Below, in pieces: positions 46,073-54,566 of a DNA stretch of 64,000 bases; position 1 is the stretch's first letter, and each line of letters opens with the position of its first letter. A program made the position numbers and the translations under genes. The notes beneath the pieces were generated by a model, which was not told where the DNA came from, searched no databases, and saw only the letters and a list, made by a program, of their open reading frames with translations. The stretch lies in assembly GCA_964615095.1 (NCBI GenBank), contig CAZTPX010000041.1, positions 3,478 through 67,477 on the forward strand. Direction: 5' to 3'. Source of the stretch: JANXQG01 sp964615095. GTDB taxonomy: Bacteria > Planctomycetota > Planctomycetia > Pirellulales > Thermoguttaceae.

Positions 46073-46280
46073 TATCTTCCGTCACAAACACCAGGCCGAA
46101 AATTAAAGTTTAACGGAAATTTAGCTCTCAGCATATTCCTCCAAGGGGGAGGATTCGGATTTTTTTCCGCCCAGGCGAGAACGCGGGGGAAATCCGCTAT
46201 ACTTCAGCGGTTGGAAATGACGCCAAACAGACCCTTTGGTGGAGGGAAAAGCATGATGGCGGACCGCGCAAAGTGTAAAA

Positions 46281-48047
46281 ATGTCTAGCGAGGATTTGGC
46301 CCATATCGAATTGTTGGCGGAGATCGACGCCCTGGCAAGTCGCTTGCACGATTGGTCGCACTCTGCCCCGCCCTGGCGGCCGGCCGAAACGTGCCGCGCG
46401 ATCATGGACCGGCTGGCAGGCCGGCTCAGCGCGCTCCGCATCCGCCTGGAATCACCATTGGTAGTCGCCACACTGGGGGGTACTGGAACCGGCAAGAGTT
46501 CGCTGATCAACGCCCTGGCGGGAGCGGAACTGGCCCGTTCAGGCCGCAGCCGGCCGACGACGACCCGCCCGGCAGTGATCTGCCGGCCGGGGTTAACAGC
46601 CGAACTCCTCGGCATGGAATCCCGCGAGATCGATTGGTTCCAGCAGGACCTTTCCGCGCTGGCGAACCTGGTTCTCGTCGATTGTCCGGACCCCGACACC
46701 ACCGATGCCGACGGATCACCGTCAGCCGATACGACGCTGGCCCGCTTGCGGCGCATCCTGCCGTTGTGCGACGTGCTGATCATTACCACGACGCAGCAGA
46801 AGTACCGCAGCGCCCGCGTGGCGGAGGAACTTGCCGCTGCCGCGCCGGGGGCACGGCTGGTTTTCGTGCAGACGCATGCGGACCAGGACGCCGATGTCCG
46901 CGACGACTGGCGGCACACGTTGGAACCGCGGTATCAGCCGGGCCATATTTTCTTCGTCGATTCGCTTGCCGCCTTGGTCGCCACCCAGCAAGGACAGTCG
47001 CCGCAGGGGGAGTTTGCCGCCCTGGTCGATTTGCTCACGCGGCAATTCGCGGGCGCTGCGGCCGCCAGGATTCGCCGTGCCAACTTCCTGGACCTCGCCG
47101 CGCAGGCCCTGGAAAGCTGTCGTCGCCGCCTGGACGAAGCCCTGCCGGCCATCGAAAGCCTCCGCGCAACGATCCAGCAGCAGCGCGGCGAATTGTCGTC
47201 GGCGCTGGCGGGGCAAATCCGCAGCGAATTGCTCTCCGCGCGGCAGCCATGGGAAAATCGCTTGCTCGGCCAGGTTGCGTTGCGCTGGGGATTCAGTCCC
47301 TTTTCGCTCGTCCTGCGGCTGTACCAGGGTATCGGCGGCTTAGCCTCCGCTGCGCTGCTTTATCGTGCGCGGACGCCGGTCCAGCTTGCCCTCTGGGGCG
47401 CGGTCGAGGGCGCTCGATCCTGGCAGAAGATTCGCCGCGACCGCCAATTGCAGCAGCGGCCGGCCCAGACAGCCGTCAACGGGTTCGATGCGACGCAGCT
47501 CCGCCGCGCGGGGGTCGTGCTGGAGGGCTATGCGGCCGAAGCCGGCCTGCCCAAGGCCTCGGCCTCCACAGCGACGCTCGAAGCCGATGCCGATACCGCC
47601 GCTTTGAGCTTTGCGACCCGCTTGTCGCAAGACCTCGACGCCCTGATTGCCCGGCAGGCCCAGCGGCACACGGGTTGGTTCACCCGCTGGTGTTATGAGA
47701 TTCTTTTGCTGGCCATGTTGGGCTTTCTCCTCTTCCGGCTGGGAAAGAACTTCTTTTACGACTCTTGGTGGTTGCAGCAGCCCTTGCCGATGTGGGGCGT
47801 GCAATCGTATATCGCTTCGGCCTTCTGGTTGCTGCTCTGGTGTTTCCTGCTGCTCTGGCTATTCACGCGTCGCTTGCGGGGCGGGCTCAAGCAGGCCATC
47901 GATCGCCTAGTAGAAAGCTGGACCGGGGCTGCGGCCGCTGCGGGTGTTTTTGCGGAGTTGGAAGACGATTGCCGCCGCGCCGTCGAATTTCGCCGTGACT
48001 TGGAACTGCTCCACGGCGACGTGGAGCGGTTGCGGGGAAAGGTGTGA
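46281..48047 (+). CDS. Membrane-anchored dynamin-like GTPase
   Basis: A 588-residue protein. The GTPase domain has a P-loop GGTGTGKSS at 66-74, the G2 threonine region RPTTTRPAV, G3-like LVLVDCPDPDTTD, and a THADQD G4-like motif. A helical, Arg/Gln-rich middle follows. Two transmembrane helices near the C-terminus (ILLLAMLGFLLFRLG and ASAFWLLLWCFLLLWLF) are separated by a short loop. This layout matches bacterial membrane-associated dynamin-like or YdjA/DUF697-type GTPases, which act on membranes or stress. The G1 is canonical, so GTP binding is likely. The next gene is 150 bases downstream. Confidence 0.83.
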   Translation: MSSEDLAHIELLAEIDALASRLHDWSHSAPPWRPAETCRAIMDRLAGRLSALRIRLESPLVVATLGGTGTGKSSLINALAGAELARSGRSRPTTTRPAVICRPGLTAELLGMESREIDWFQQDLSALANLVLVDCPDPDTTDADGSPSADTTLARLRRILPLCDVLIITTTQQKYRSARVAEELAAAAPGARLVFVQTHADQDADVRDDWRHTLEPRYQPGHIFFVDSLAALVATQQGQSPQGEFAALVDLLTRQFAGAAAARIRRANFLDLAAQALESCRRRLDEALPAIESLRATIQQQRGELSSALAGQIRSELLSARQPWENRLLGQVALRWGFSPFSLVLRLYQGIGGLASAALLYRARTPVQLALWGAVEGARSWQKIRRDRQLQQRPAQTAVNGFDATQLRRAGVVLEGYAAEAGLPKASASTATLEADADTAALSFATRLSQDLDALIARQAQRHTGWFTRWCYEILLLAMLGFLLFRLGKNFFYDSWWLQQPLPMWGVQSYIASAFWLLLWCFLLLWLFTRRLRGGLKQAIDRLVESWTGAAAAAGVFAELEDDCRRAVEFRRDLELLHGDVERLRGKV

Positions 48048-48197
48048 AAGGTGAGAAACTGGCAGGGCGTGATGCATTCGTCCGCCTTTCTTGGTGTGAT
48101 CGTAGCGTGGCGATCTACTGCCATTGCTAGCAGATTGTTGCGATCAAGGCTTCTTTCCTCTTGCCTTGGGAGTCCGATTTCACCTAAATTACCGGGC

Positions 48198-49433
48198 ATG
48201 ACCCCAGACCCGTCCCATGCCGAATACCGCTGTCCCGGCGAGATTGGCCCAATCTCTCGCGCCGTGCATTTGGGACGACTGGCCGGCTTCCATCCTGCCT
48301 GTCGCCAGTGCGATCGGCGCGACGATACGGCCGGTCTCTCCTTGCGACAGATTCGTCAATTGGCGGAACTCGCTTCTCAGGCCCGTCGGCCGCCGTTGTT
48401 CTGTTCGGAAGGGGTTGGCAATGTGGCGATCAACGACCTCAGCCCAGGTTTGGCGCGGCGGATCGCCGTCGAGTTCGCAAAAAGGCTTGTCAGTCCGGCG
48501 GCTCAGGCCGAAAACCGTCCACCGGCCGTGGTTGTCGGCAGCGACGGCCGCCTGGCAACGGCGGCGATCATCGCGGCGATCGTGGAGGGCATCCGCTGGA
48601 CCGGTGGCGAGGCCATCGATATCGGACCGGCCAGTGTGCCTTGTACGGCCAGAACAATCCAGCACCTCGCCGCCGGCGGAGGTGTCTTTGTGGGCAATTC
48701 CGGCGGCGCTCCGCACACCGTAGGACTGAAGTTCTGGACACAAGCGGAACCGCTTTCGCGAGGCGGGTTGCTGGATGACATTGCGGCTTCGTTGCAGAAC
48801 CAACCCGCCGAGGCGACGATCGATCGTCCCACGCGGGCCTTCGGGCCATTGCGGCGTTTTGCGGCGGCGGACATTTACCTCAGCGACCTTCGCCCGGCCT
48901 ATCACGCCCTTCGTCCGCTGCGCTTCGTGTTGGACTGTGCCGCAAAACCAGTCGTCGCCTACTTGGAAGATTTGATGCGAAATGTGGCTTGCCAGATCAT
49001 TCCCGCGGAAACCGCCGAATGTGTCCGGCACACTCCGTGTGCCGCCGGCAACGGCACACGGAGTGTGCCGGATACATTGTCTTTAGGCGAACAAGTGGCG
49101 GCCGCCCAGGCCCATTTTGGCATGTGGATCGGCGACGATGGCGAGGACTGCCAAGTGGTCGACGAGCGCGGGCAAGCAGTGGAAGCGGAGAGACTGGCGG
49201 GTCTGATTGCCGAGAGTCTTGCTAGTCCCGTTCTGCCTGGCGAAGAGCTTCGGCAACAGACATTCCTGCGGATGCGGGAAAGCCGTGCGACACTAGCCGT
49301 TGACCGTACCGGCCGGCTTTGGTATGCCGCCGATCATCCTCCCTGGCCCGACGCCCTGCAAACCTTGACGCTCCTGTTGGTGCTTCTCAGCCATAATGAT
49401 CGGGCCCTTTCCGCGGTGCTCAACTTGCTGTAG
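48198..49433 (+). CDS. Degenerate phosphohexomutase-like protein
   Basis: A 411-residue protein; the start at 48198 (MTPDPSHAEYRCPGE) is preferred over one at 48051 with an unrelated N-terminus. A Cys-rich lead (C12, then CRQC) precedes a phosphomannomutase/phosphoglucomutase fold. Key sites are altered. The phosphoserine loop TASHNP reads GNSGGAP in VFVGNSGGAPHTVGLKF, keeping the Ser. The metal loop DGDxDR reads IGDDGEDCQ. The family is usually 440-550 residues; the fourth domain here looks short. An in-frame hairpin repeat (49021-49075) encodes VRHTPCAAGNGTRSVPDTL. It may be an inactive paralog, or act on another substrate. Confidence 0.72.
   Translation: MTPDPSHAEYRCPGEIGPISRAVHLGRLAGFHPACRQCDRRDDTAGLSLRQIRQLAELASQARRPPLFCSEGVGNVAINDLSPGLARRIAVEFAKRLVSPAAQAENRPPAVVVGSDGRLATAAIIAAIVEGIRWTGGEAIDIGPASVPCTARTIQHLAAGGGVFVGNSGGAPHTVGLKFWTQAEPLSRGGLLDDIAASLQNQPAEATIDRPTRAFGPLRRFAAADIYLSDLRPAYHALRPLRFVLDCAAKPVVAYLEDLMRNVACQIIPAETAECVRHTPCAAGNGTRSVPDTLSLGEQVAAAQAHFGMWIGDDGEDCQVVDERGQAVEAERLAGLIAESLASPVLPGEELRQQTFLRMRESRATLAVDRTGRLWYAADHPPWPDALQTLTLLLVLLSHNDRALSAVLNLL
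49021..49075. repeat. 24-bp hairpin inserted in frame inside the phosphohexomutase-like gene
   Basis: Arms 49021-49044 and 49052-49075 match at 23 of 24 positions (core CCGGCACACTCCGTGTGCCG) with a seven-base loop. It adds about 18 codons without breaking the frame, between otherwise fold-conserved segments. Confidence 0.85.
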
Positions 49434-49553
49434 TTGTGGTTGGCCAGCACAAGATCGAAGAGCGATTTTGACAACCGACCCCCTTTGTGATAACCTAATG
49501 GCTTGCAATCCTCCTGCCCCGATAAGGACCGGCGAATCAATTACTGTCGTATT

Positions 49554-49605
49554 GTCGCCTTTCGCTCCGCGAAAGTTGCGCAACTTTCGCGGAGCGAAAG
49601 GCGAC
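49554..49605. repeat. Perfect 52-bp palindrome
   Basis: The two 26-base halves (49554-49579 and 49580-49605) are exact complements, built on TTTCGCTCCGCGAAAGTTGC and with no loop. It lies 109 bases before the start at 49715, in the gap after the phosphohexomutase gene. Confidence 0.95.
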
Positions 49606-49714
49606 ACTTATTGCTTCGCCGGTCATAAGCGGTTTCCAGACCGGGCCGGGCAGGCGAGATGTCTGGCCGTCTGTGTTCCCACAACCGATCAACCTCGCGA
49701 AGGAGACCCGACTC

Positions 49715-51505
49715 ATGAATCCGACCCGACAGCACCTCTTTCGAACGCTTCCGTTCCTGCTGGTGGCCTTGGCCGTGGCGGCGTCCGCCCGCGCAGCCGA
49801 GAGCTATCTGAAGATCATTCCCAGCACGGTCCAGGGCTGGGGCGCCGTGAACCACATGGACGAAGCCAATGAGAAACTGCGGAAGGTGGCTGTCGCCTTC
49901 CAAGCGCCCGCGAACAACCTGCTTATGGAGACCAAGAACGAGTTGGGCCTGAGTAAGGGGATCGACGAAAAGGGAGCGGTAGGTTTCTTCGGGATGGCTG
50001 GTAAGACCGAGAAAGACGCCAGCGTGGGTGCCTTCTTCGTGGCCGTCGCCAACGAGAAGGACTTTCTCGGCAATTTCGAGGTGGTCAAGGCTGGCGAGAA
50101 GATCAGCGAGGTCAAGACCAAGACCGGCAGCAAGTCCATTCACTGTCTCGCTTTCCGCGGCGGTTATGCCGTCATCTCTTCCCTAAGCGACCGGGTGGCC
50201 GTGGAGGCAGCCCTGGAGGCCAAGCAGGACATCTCCGCCGAGATGGCCGGGCTGGAACCTTGGCTGGCCGAGAACGACGCCTTCTTTATCGGCACCGCCG
50301 CCGGCATCAAGTATGCCGCTAAGCAGGCCGAAACCGATCTGAAAAAAAAGGACAGTGCCGGCGGAAGCTCTCCGGAACTCGATGCTTTCGCCAAGTCGAT
50401 CCAGGGTTATCTCAGCAAGGGCTTCATGGCCGCCCCGGGCGAGATCTCGCTGGCCGCGATCGGCATCCGCGGCGACAAGCAAGGCTCGATCCACATCGTC
50501 GGCCGGGCACGGCTGGTCAACGGCGGCTTGGTGTCGAAGGCCGTGGCCCTGATCCCGCCACCGAAGGGAAAACCGCTCTCCGGCGTGCCGGGCGGCCCCT
50601 TTGTCTTTTCCCTCGCGGGCGTGGGCATTCCCAGCGCGGCCGACAACTACATCGACTTCGCCACGGGCGTCTTGAGAAGCATCAAGCGGGTTAACGGTAT
50701 GCCGGCCGAAGATGCGGCGGCCCTGAACAGGGAATCGTTCGAGATGCTCCGTCAGGTGCGTTCGATAGAATTCGTGATGAAGACCGGCAAGCGCGGCGAT
50801 CCGATCTTCGGCAACATGTACTGCGTAATGACGGTCGACAATTCGCAGCGAGTCCTCGATTTGCAAGAGAAGTTTATCGAGCACACGAACAAGCGGCTAC
50901 AAGACGCCAAGCAAGGCGTGGTGAAGTCGACAACCGCCAAGCGCCTGGAGATCGCCGGCAAGCCGGCCCTGCAGCAGGAAGTACACTTCGATCTCTCGAA
51001 TATCCCGGGAGCGGAAGCCAATCACGCGGTCTTCGACGAGATGCTGGGCGTGGGCGGCACGATGGTGGGCTACTTCGCGGCGGCCGACGAACACACGGTG
51101 CTGGTCGGACTGGGCGTTTCCCAGGAGCGCATGGCTGCGGCCCTGGACGTGCTCAAGCAACCGAAAAAGAGCCTGGCCGAAGACGCCGATCTTTCCCTCA
51201 CCGCTGCCATGTTCCCCGCCGGTTCGCAGTGGGTGGCCTACGTCAGTCCGCGGGGTTTCATGCAATTGATCCTCCGCACCGTGGCGGCGACGACCAAGAA
51301 CGAAATGGAGGCCATGGGGATCTCTCTGCCGCAATTCCCCCGCTGTGCGCCGATCGGCTTTGCGGTCAAGGCCACGCCCGACGAGTTGCACGCCGAGATC
51401 GTCGTGCCCGCGTCGTTCATTGAATCCGCCGCCCAATATACCAAGGACGTGCAGAAGATGATCATGGATCGGGCCGGACAGCCGAACCCGGGACCCGCGC
51501 CCTGA
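49715..51505 (+). CDS. Secreted protein of unknown function
   Basis: A 596-residue protein. GAAGGAG precedes the ATG at 49715, and the signal peptide ends AVAASARAAES. The mature part alternates helical and strand segments: FQAPANNLLMETKNELGLS, KGAVGFFGMAGKTEKDASVGAF, then repeated blocks such as GEISLAAIGIRGDKQGSIHIVGRA. A possible relation to DUF3352-like extracytoplasmic proteins is suggested by this pattern, but I cannot confirm it. Its TGA overlaps the bioF start by one base (TGATG), so the two are probably co-transcribed. Confidence 0.75.
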   Translation: MNPTRQHLFRTLPFLLVALAVAASARAAESYLKIIPSTVQGWGAVNHMDEANEKLRKVAVAFQAPANNLLMETKNELGLSKGIDEKGAVGFFGMAGKTEKDASVGAFFVAVANEKDFLGNFEVVKAGEKISEVKTKTGSKSIHCLAFRGGYAVISSLSDRVAVEAALEAKQDISAEMAGLEPWLAENDAFFIGTAAGIKYAAKQAETDLKKKDSAGGSSPELDAFAKSIQGYLSKGFMAAPGEISLAAIGIRGDKQGSIHIVGRARLVNGGLVSKAVALIPPPKGKPLSGVPGGPFVFSLAGVGIPSAADNYIDFATGVLRSIKRVNGMPAEDAAALNRESFEMLRQVRSIEFVMKTGKRGDPIFGNMYCVMTVDNSQRVLDLQEKFIEHTNKRLQDAKQGVVKSTTAKRLEIAGKPALQQEVHFDLSNIPGAEANHAVFDEMLGVGGTMVGYFAAADEHTVLVGLGVSQERMAAALDVLKQPKKSLAEDADLSLTAAMFPAGSQWVAYVSPRGFMQLILRTVAATTKNEMEAMGISLPQFPRCAPIGFAVKATPDELHAEIVVPASFIESAAQYTKDVQKMIMDRAGQPNPGPAP

Positions 51506-52662
51506 TGTCGCGGCTCTCCTGGCTATCTGACGAACTTGCCGCTCTGGATCGGGCCGGTCTCCGCCGCCGGCTGAGCGCCCGCCAAGGCGGTCAGGGGGCC
51601 AAGATCGTTCTCGACGGGCGGGAACTGATCAACTTCGGCTCGAACGACTACCTGGCCCTGGCCGCCGATCCACGCTTGGCGGCCGCCGCGCTTGCCGCCA
51701 TCCAAGTTGGAGGTTTGGGTAGCGGGGCCAGCCCGCTGATTACGGGTCGCAGCCGGACGCACCAGCACTTGGAAGAGCGCCTGGCGGAGTTCGAGGGCAC
51801 GGAGGCGGCGCTCTTGTTTCCGTCGGGCTTTGCCGCCAACCTGGCCGCCGTCACCGCCTTGGCCGGCCCCGGCGACGTGATCTTCGGCGACGCCAAAAAC
51901 CATGCCAGCCTCTGGGACGGCTGCCGGCTCTCCCGTGCCGACGTCCGCGCGTACCCGCATGCCGATTGGCGGCGGTTGGATGTGCTGCTGGCCGGGGCCT
52001 CGGGCTACCGCCGCCGCTTGATCGTCACGGACAGCCTCTTCAGCATGGACGGCGACCTTGCGCCGGTGGCCGAACTGGCCGAAGCGGCCCGGCGGCACGA
52101 GGCCATGCTGCTGATCGACGAGGCCCACGCCACGGGCGTGTTCGGGGCAGCCGGTCGCGGCCTAGCCGAGCATCTGGGTGTGGAGGAATCCGTCACCGCG
52201 CGGGTTGGCACGCTCAGCAAGGCCTTGGGCTGCGCCGGCGGTTTCGTCAACGGCAGCCGGCTGCTGATCGAGTGGCTGGTCAACCGGGCGCGGCCGTACA
52301 TCTACTCGACGGCGGCCCCGGCGGCGATTTCCGCTGCGGCCCTGGCCGCGCTGGAGATCGTCGAGACGGAACCGCAGCGCCGCCGCGAGCTCTTGCAACG
52401 AGCGGCCGCGCTCCGCGAGCAACTTGTGGCCCGCGACTGGGAGTTAGGGCGGTCGGCCAGCCAGATCATCCAGATCGTGGTCGGTCAGCCGCAGCGTGCC
52501 GTGGAACTTTCTCAACGCTTGCGCCAGAATGGTCTGTTGGTGCCCGCCATTCGCCCTCCCACCGTGCCCGAAGGCGAGGCCTGTCTGCGGGTCAGCCTGA
52601 CCTGGGGACACACCGAGGAGCAAACCGCCGCGCTGGTGGAGAAGCTGGGAACGGCAATGTAG
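51505..52662 (+). CDS. bioF: 8-amino-7-oxononanoate synthase (or close alpha-oxoamine synthase)
   Basis: A 385-residue PLP enzyme of the alpha-oxoamine synthase family. The glycine/serine-rich start INFGSNDYLALAADPRL is at 42-58, the Asp205-x-x-His208 pair lies in LLIDEAHATGVFG, and the PLP lysine is Lys239 in VGTLSKALGCAGGF. BioF condenses pimeloyl-ACP or -CoA with L-alanine in biotin synthesis; KBL and SPT relatives use other acyl groups. No other biotin gene is next to it, so the exact acyl donor is uncertain. The start overlaps the preceding stop by one base. The stop TAG lies inside an inverted repeat (52659-52738). Confidence 0.85.
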   Translation: MSRLSWLSDELAALDRAGLRRRLSARQGGQGAKIVLDGRELINFGSNDYLALAADPRLAAAALAAIQVGGLGSGASPLITGRSRTHQHLEERLAEFEGTEAALLFPSGFAANLAAVTALAGPGDVIFGDAKNHASLWDGCRLSRADVRAYPHADWRRLDVLLAGASGYRRRLIVTDSLFSMDGDLAPVAELAEAARRHEAMLLIDEAHATGVFGAAGRGLAEHLGVEESVTARVGTLSKALGCAGGFVNGSRLLIEWLVNRARPYIYSTAAPAAISAAALAALEIVETEPQRRRELLQRAAALREQLVARDWELGRSASQIIQIVVGQPQRAVELSQRLRQNGLLVPAIRPPTVPEGEACLRVSLTWGHTEEQTAALVEKLGTAM

Positions 52663-52738
52663 GGTGGGCCGAGTAACACGAGTCCCGCCAGATTCGATCC
52701 GGAATTTGGTGGGACCCGTGTTACTCAGCCCACCCTAC
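52659..52738. repeat. Inverted repeat that includes the bioF stop codon
   Basis: 32-base arms at 52659-52690 and 52707-52738 carry GTAGGGTGGG and GAGTAACACG with their complements. The bioF TAG (52660-52662) is the second to fourth base of the first arm. Confidence 0.9.
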
Positions 52739-52811
52739 GGCTGCTGCCGGTCCCGTAGCATCACGGCGGCTTTGTCGTTACAATGGTCGTTTTTCAGCGA
52801 GGAGATTTTCG

Positions 52812-53120
52812 ATGCTTTCACACAACGTGTTTTTCAGCCTGCACGACAATTCGCCCGCGGCCATCGACCGGCTGGTGGCAGCCTGCAAGACCTATCTGAC
52901 CGATCATCCGGGCACGTGCTTCTTCGCGGCCGGCAAGCTCGCCGGCGAATACCAGCGGCCGGTCAACGATCGGGCTTTCGACGTGGCCCTGTTGGTGGTC
53001 TTCCGCCAGCGCGCGGACCACGATGCCTATCAGCAGGCCCCGCGGCACCTCAAGTTCATCGAAGAAAACGCGGCCAACTGGAAGCAAGTCCGCGTGTTCG
53101 ACGCATGGATGGACCCGTAA
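52812..53120 (+). CDS. Dabb (stress-responsive alpha/beta-barrel) family protein
   Basis: A 102-residue protein of the usual Dabb length. MLSHNVFFSLHDNSPAAIDR is the opening strand and helix, FDVALLVVFRQRADHDAYQQA matches the core, and HLKFIEENAANWKQVRVFD ends it. Dabb proteins form dimeric alpha/beta barrels of varied function. The ATG follows a GAGGAG ribosome binding site about five bases away. The TAA stop is immediately followed by an inverted repeat. Confidence 0.88.
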   Translation: MLSHNVFFSLHDNSPAAIDRLVAACKTYLTDHPGTCFFAAGKLAGEYQRPVNDRAFDVALLVVFRQRADHDAYQQAPRHLKFIEENAANWKQVRVFDAWMDP

Positions 53121-53255
53121 TGAAATCCGAAACACGAATATCGAAATCCGAAACAAATACCAAATTCAAAGAAGGAAAACTCAAAACAGTTTTGAGCATT
53201 TGAGTTTTCCCATTTGTATTTGTTTCGGATTTCGTGCTTCGGGTTTCGGATTTCA
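53121..53255. repeat. Inverted repeat filling the gap between two convergent genes
   Basis: Arms at 53121-53166 and 53211-53255 share TGAAATCCGAAAC and GAAATCCGAAACAAATAC with their complements. An inner AACTCAAA/TTTGAGTT pair adds a second stem. It starts one base after the Dabb stop and ends 11 bases before the next, minus-strand stop. Confidence 0.88.
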
Positions 53256-53266
53256 CCGGTCGTTCG

Positions 53267-54517
53267 TCATTTCCCCAACATCTCGGCTCGGACCTTCTCC
53301 AACTCCACTCCCAGCACTTCCTTGGCCAGGTCGGCCAGTGCGGGCAGGTCGGCGTGGATGTGAATGGTGCGGTGTTGGTGCGCGAGCGACTGGCCGGTCT
53401 TCAATGCCTTGGCGGGCGAGAGCGACTCGATTTCGTAGAACGGTCCCAGGCCCTTCTTGCCCGGCGCGGGAGGACCGTCGTTGTAGCTATTGACGACGTC
53501 GCCCTTGTAAGGCTCGGCCGAGGGACCGCCCCACTGGTTGTTCATATATAGCGTCTGCGTGGGATCGGCCGGCATACTGAAAGTGACCAGCGTGAGCACG
53601 TTGTTCTGGAAATCGATCGAACCGATCACATTGCGGGCACGCCGCTGCGGCACGCCGATTTTCGAGCGGTAGTTACCGTCGGCCCGCAGGAGCACCGCCT
53701 CGGGCAAGGTCCGCAGCCGCTCGGCGGGTACGGGGCCGAAGTAATCGGACTTGACCACCGGCCCCAACTCGGCCTCGCTGCCCGGCTTGTAGGGCACGAT
53801 CGCCACCGTCTGCGGTCCGCAGTTCATCATGCCCAGGATCCAGATGGAAACGAGTCCCTTGTCCAGCGTCATGTCGGCGCCACGGTTGGTCAAGCGGTTA
53901 TCGGTCTCGTAGGCCACGCTCTTTACGCCCGTCGCGGCGATCTTCTTGGCCGCCGATTCTCCCAGCAGTTGCTTCAGGTCGGAAGTGCCCAGCAACCGGA
54001 CGCCGCGGCTGACATCCAGGTGGAATTGGGTGCCCGAGGTGTTCTGCAACTTCATCGTGGTGGCCATGCGGAACGGCTCGCCGGAGCGGGAGACGACTTT
54101 CCATGCGCCTTCGTTGAAGGCCGGCGGCGTGAACCAGTTGTCGAGGTTCTGTGGCTTGCCAGGCTCGAACCAGAGGCTGAACTGTCCGCCCTCGGGCGAG
54201 AGCCATAGCCGTTCCTCAGCCCCGAAGTTATTGAAGTGCAGATTGGGCTTGGCGGCGGAAATGAATTCGTCGTTGATAAAACCGAAGCTCAGGCCCTCCA
54301 TGCCGCCGCAGGTCGAGGTCATCACGCGGCCCTGCCAGGCGGGACAAATGGCCACGCGTGCCCCGTCGTCGTTGGTCAGCTCAATCAGTTCGGTGTGTTT
54401 CGCCAGAAATGCGCGGGCCTCGCCGTAGGACATGGTTTTGCCTTTCGTTTCCGCCGCCAGGGCGACAGTGCCGCCGGCTGCCAGCGCCGCGGCCAGGATC
54501 AGAGAAAAACGGTTCAT
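53267..54517 (-). CDS. Secreted DUF6786-like protein (galactose-mutarotase-like fold)
   Basis: A 416-residue protein with a signal peptide (LILAAALAAGGTVALAAE). The mature part resembles planctomycete DUF6786 proteins: ARVAICPAWQGRVMTSTCGG opens a beta-sandwich, FNNFGAEERLWLSPEGGQF carries Trp and acidic residues at a possible sugar site, and the LLRADGNYRSKIGVPQ segment follows. The fold is probably a super-beta-sandwich like aldose 1-epimerase. A carbohydrate ligand is likely; catalysis is not supported. It shares direction with the GH9 gene immediately upstream. Confidence 0.72.
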   Translation of the reverse strand: MNRFSLILAAALAAGGTVALAAETKGKTMSYGEARAFLAKHTELIELTNDDGARVAICPAWQGRVMTSTCGGMEGLSFGFINDEFISAAKPNLHFNNFGAEERLWLSPEGGQFSLWFEPGKPQNLDNWFTPPAFNEGAWKVVSRSGEPFRMATTMKLQNTSGTQFHLDVSRGVRLLGTSDLKQLLGESAAKKIAATGVKSVAYETDNRLTNRGADMTLDKGLVSIWILGMMNCGPQTVAIVPYKPGSEAELGPVVKSDYFGPVPAERLRTLPEAVLLRADGNYRSKIGVPQRRARNVIGSIDFQNNVLTLVTFSMPADPTQTLYMNNQWGGPSAEPYKGDVVNSYNDGPPAPGKKGLGPFYEIESLSPAKALKTGQSLAHQHRTIHIHADLPALADLAKEVLGVELEKVRAEMLGK

Positions 54518-54566
54518 GGATTAACGCTCCTGAAGATTCATTTCAATATCGGCTCAGAAAGCCATT

